Shown: piece after piece, positions 5,098-5,153 of the stretch
Numbering within the stretch: position 1 is the first letter of the stretch
Layout: every line of letters starts with the position of its first letter
NCBI GenBank assembly: GCA_020721025.1
Contig: DYNO01000093.1
Coordinates: 7,184-12,336, forward strand
DNA from: Thiomargarita sp.
GTDB taxonomy: Bacteria; Pseudomonadota; Gammaproteobacteria; Beggiatoales; Beggiatoaceae
Reading direction: 5' to 3'
Length of the DNA: 5,153 nucleotides
The notes under the pieces: model-generated
What the model was told of the DNA's origin: nothing
Seen by the model: only the letters and a program-made list of their open reading frames with translations
Databases searched by the model: none
Made by a program: the position numbers and the translations under genes

Positions 5098-5153
5098 GAC
5101 GGCAAAAACAGTTTAAGCAGTGTAATTGTTCAGATTAATTGCGGCATTTAAGT

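Noticed and set aside
5113..5153. Possible C-terminal tail of a minus-strand gene (12 codons then TAA)
   Set aside because: Too short to judge, and it does not resemble the end of glutamine synthetase, the gene expected upstream of ntrB.

Overview
The window reads as chromosomal DNA of a gammaproteobacterium. The PurM and NtrB proteins follow the enteric versions closely along their whole length, and the RNase P RNA is bacterial type A. GC content is moderate. The style of the large sensor kinase (receiver-PAS-kinase, SHKLRAPLN H-box) suggests a Thiotrichales/Beggiatoa-like sulfur bacterium; that placement is an impression, not a demonstrated fact. No transposase, phage gene, tRNA or CRISPR array was seen.

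Layout. 1-1599 (minus): a multidomain histidine kinase with a degenerate N-terminal receiver domain, followed after 9 bases by the first 52 codons of a P-loop ATPase that runs off the left edge. 1600-1849: a divergent intergenic region with a promoter candidate for each side. 1850-2896 (plus): purM, for the fifth step of purine synthesis, without an adjacent purN. 2869-3294 (minus): a small GspH/FimT-like pseudopilin whose 3' end overlaps the 3' end of purM by 28 bases. 3317-3760 (minus): rnpB, with its own promoter at 3770-3799. 3864-4922 (minus): ntrB (glnL), the nitrogen sensor kinase, with neither glnA nor ntrC beside it. 4923-5153: a regulatory region with a strong Fur-box-like element lying over two opposed promoter candidates, and a 7-bp inverted repeat further right.

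How the parts relate. The kinase and the ATPase look translationally coupled, so they probably share a function, but the ATPase is too incomplete to name it. The minus-strand series ntrB, rnpB, pseudopilin is co-oriented. The pseudopilin starts 22 bases after the RNase P RNA with no visible terminator, promoter or Shine-Dalgarno between them. The least expected features are the apparent Fur control of ntrB, the receiver domain with Glu in place of the phospho-accepting Asp, and the sensor kinase/ATPase pair.
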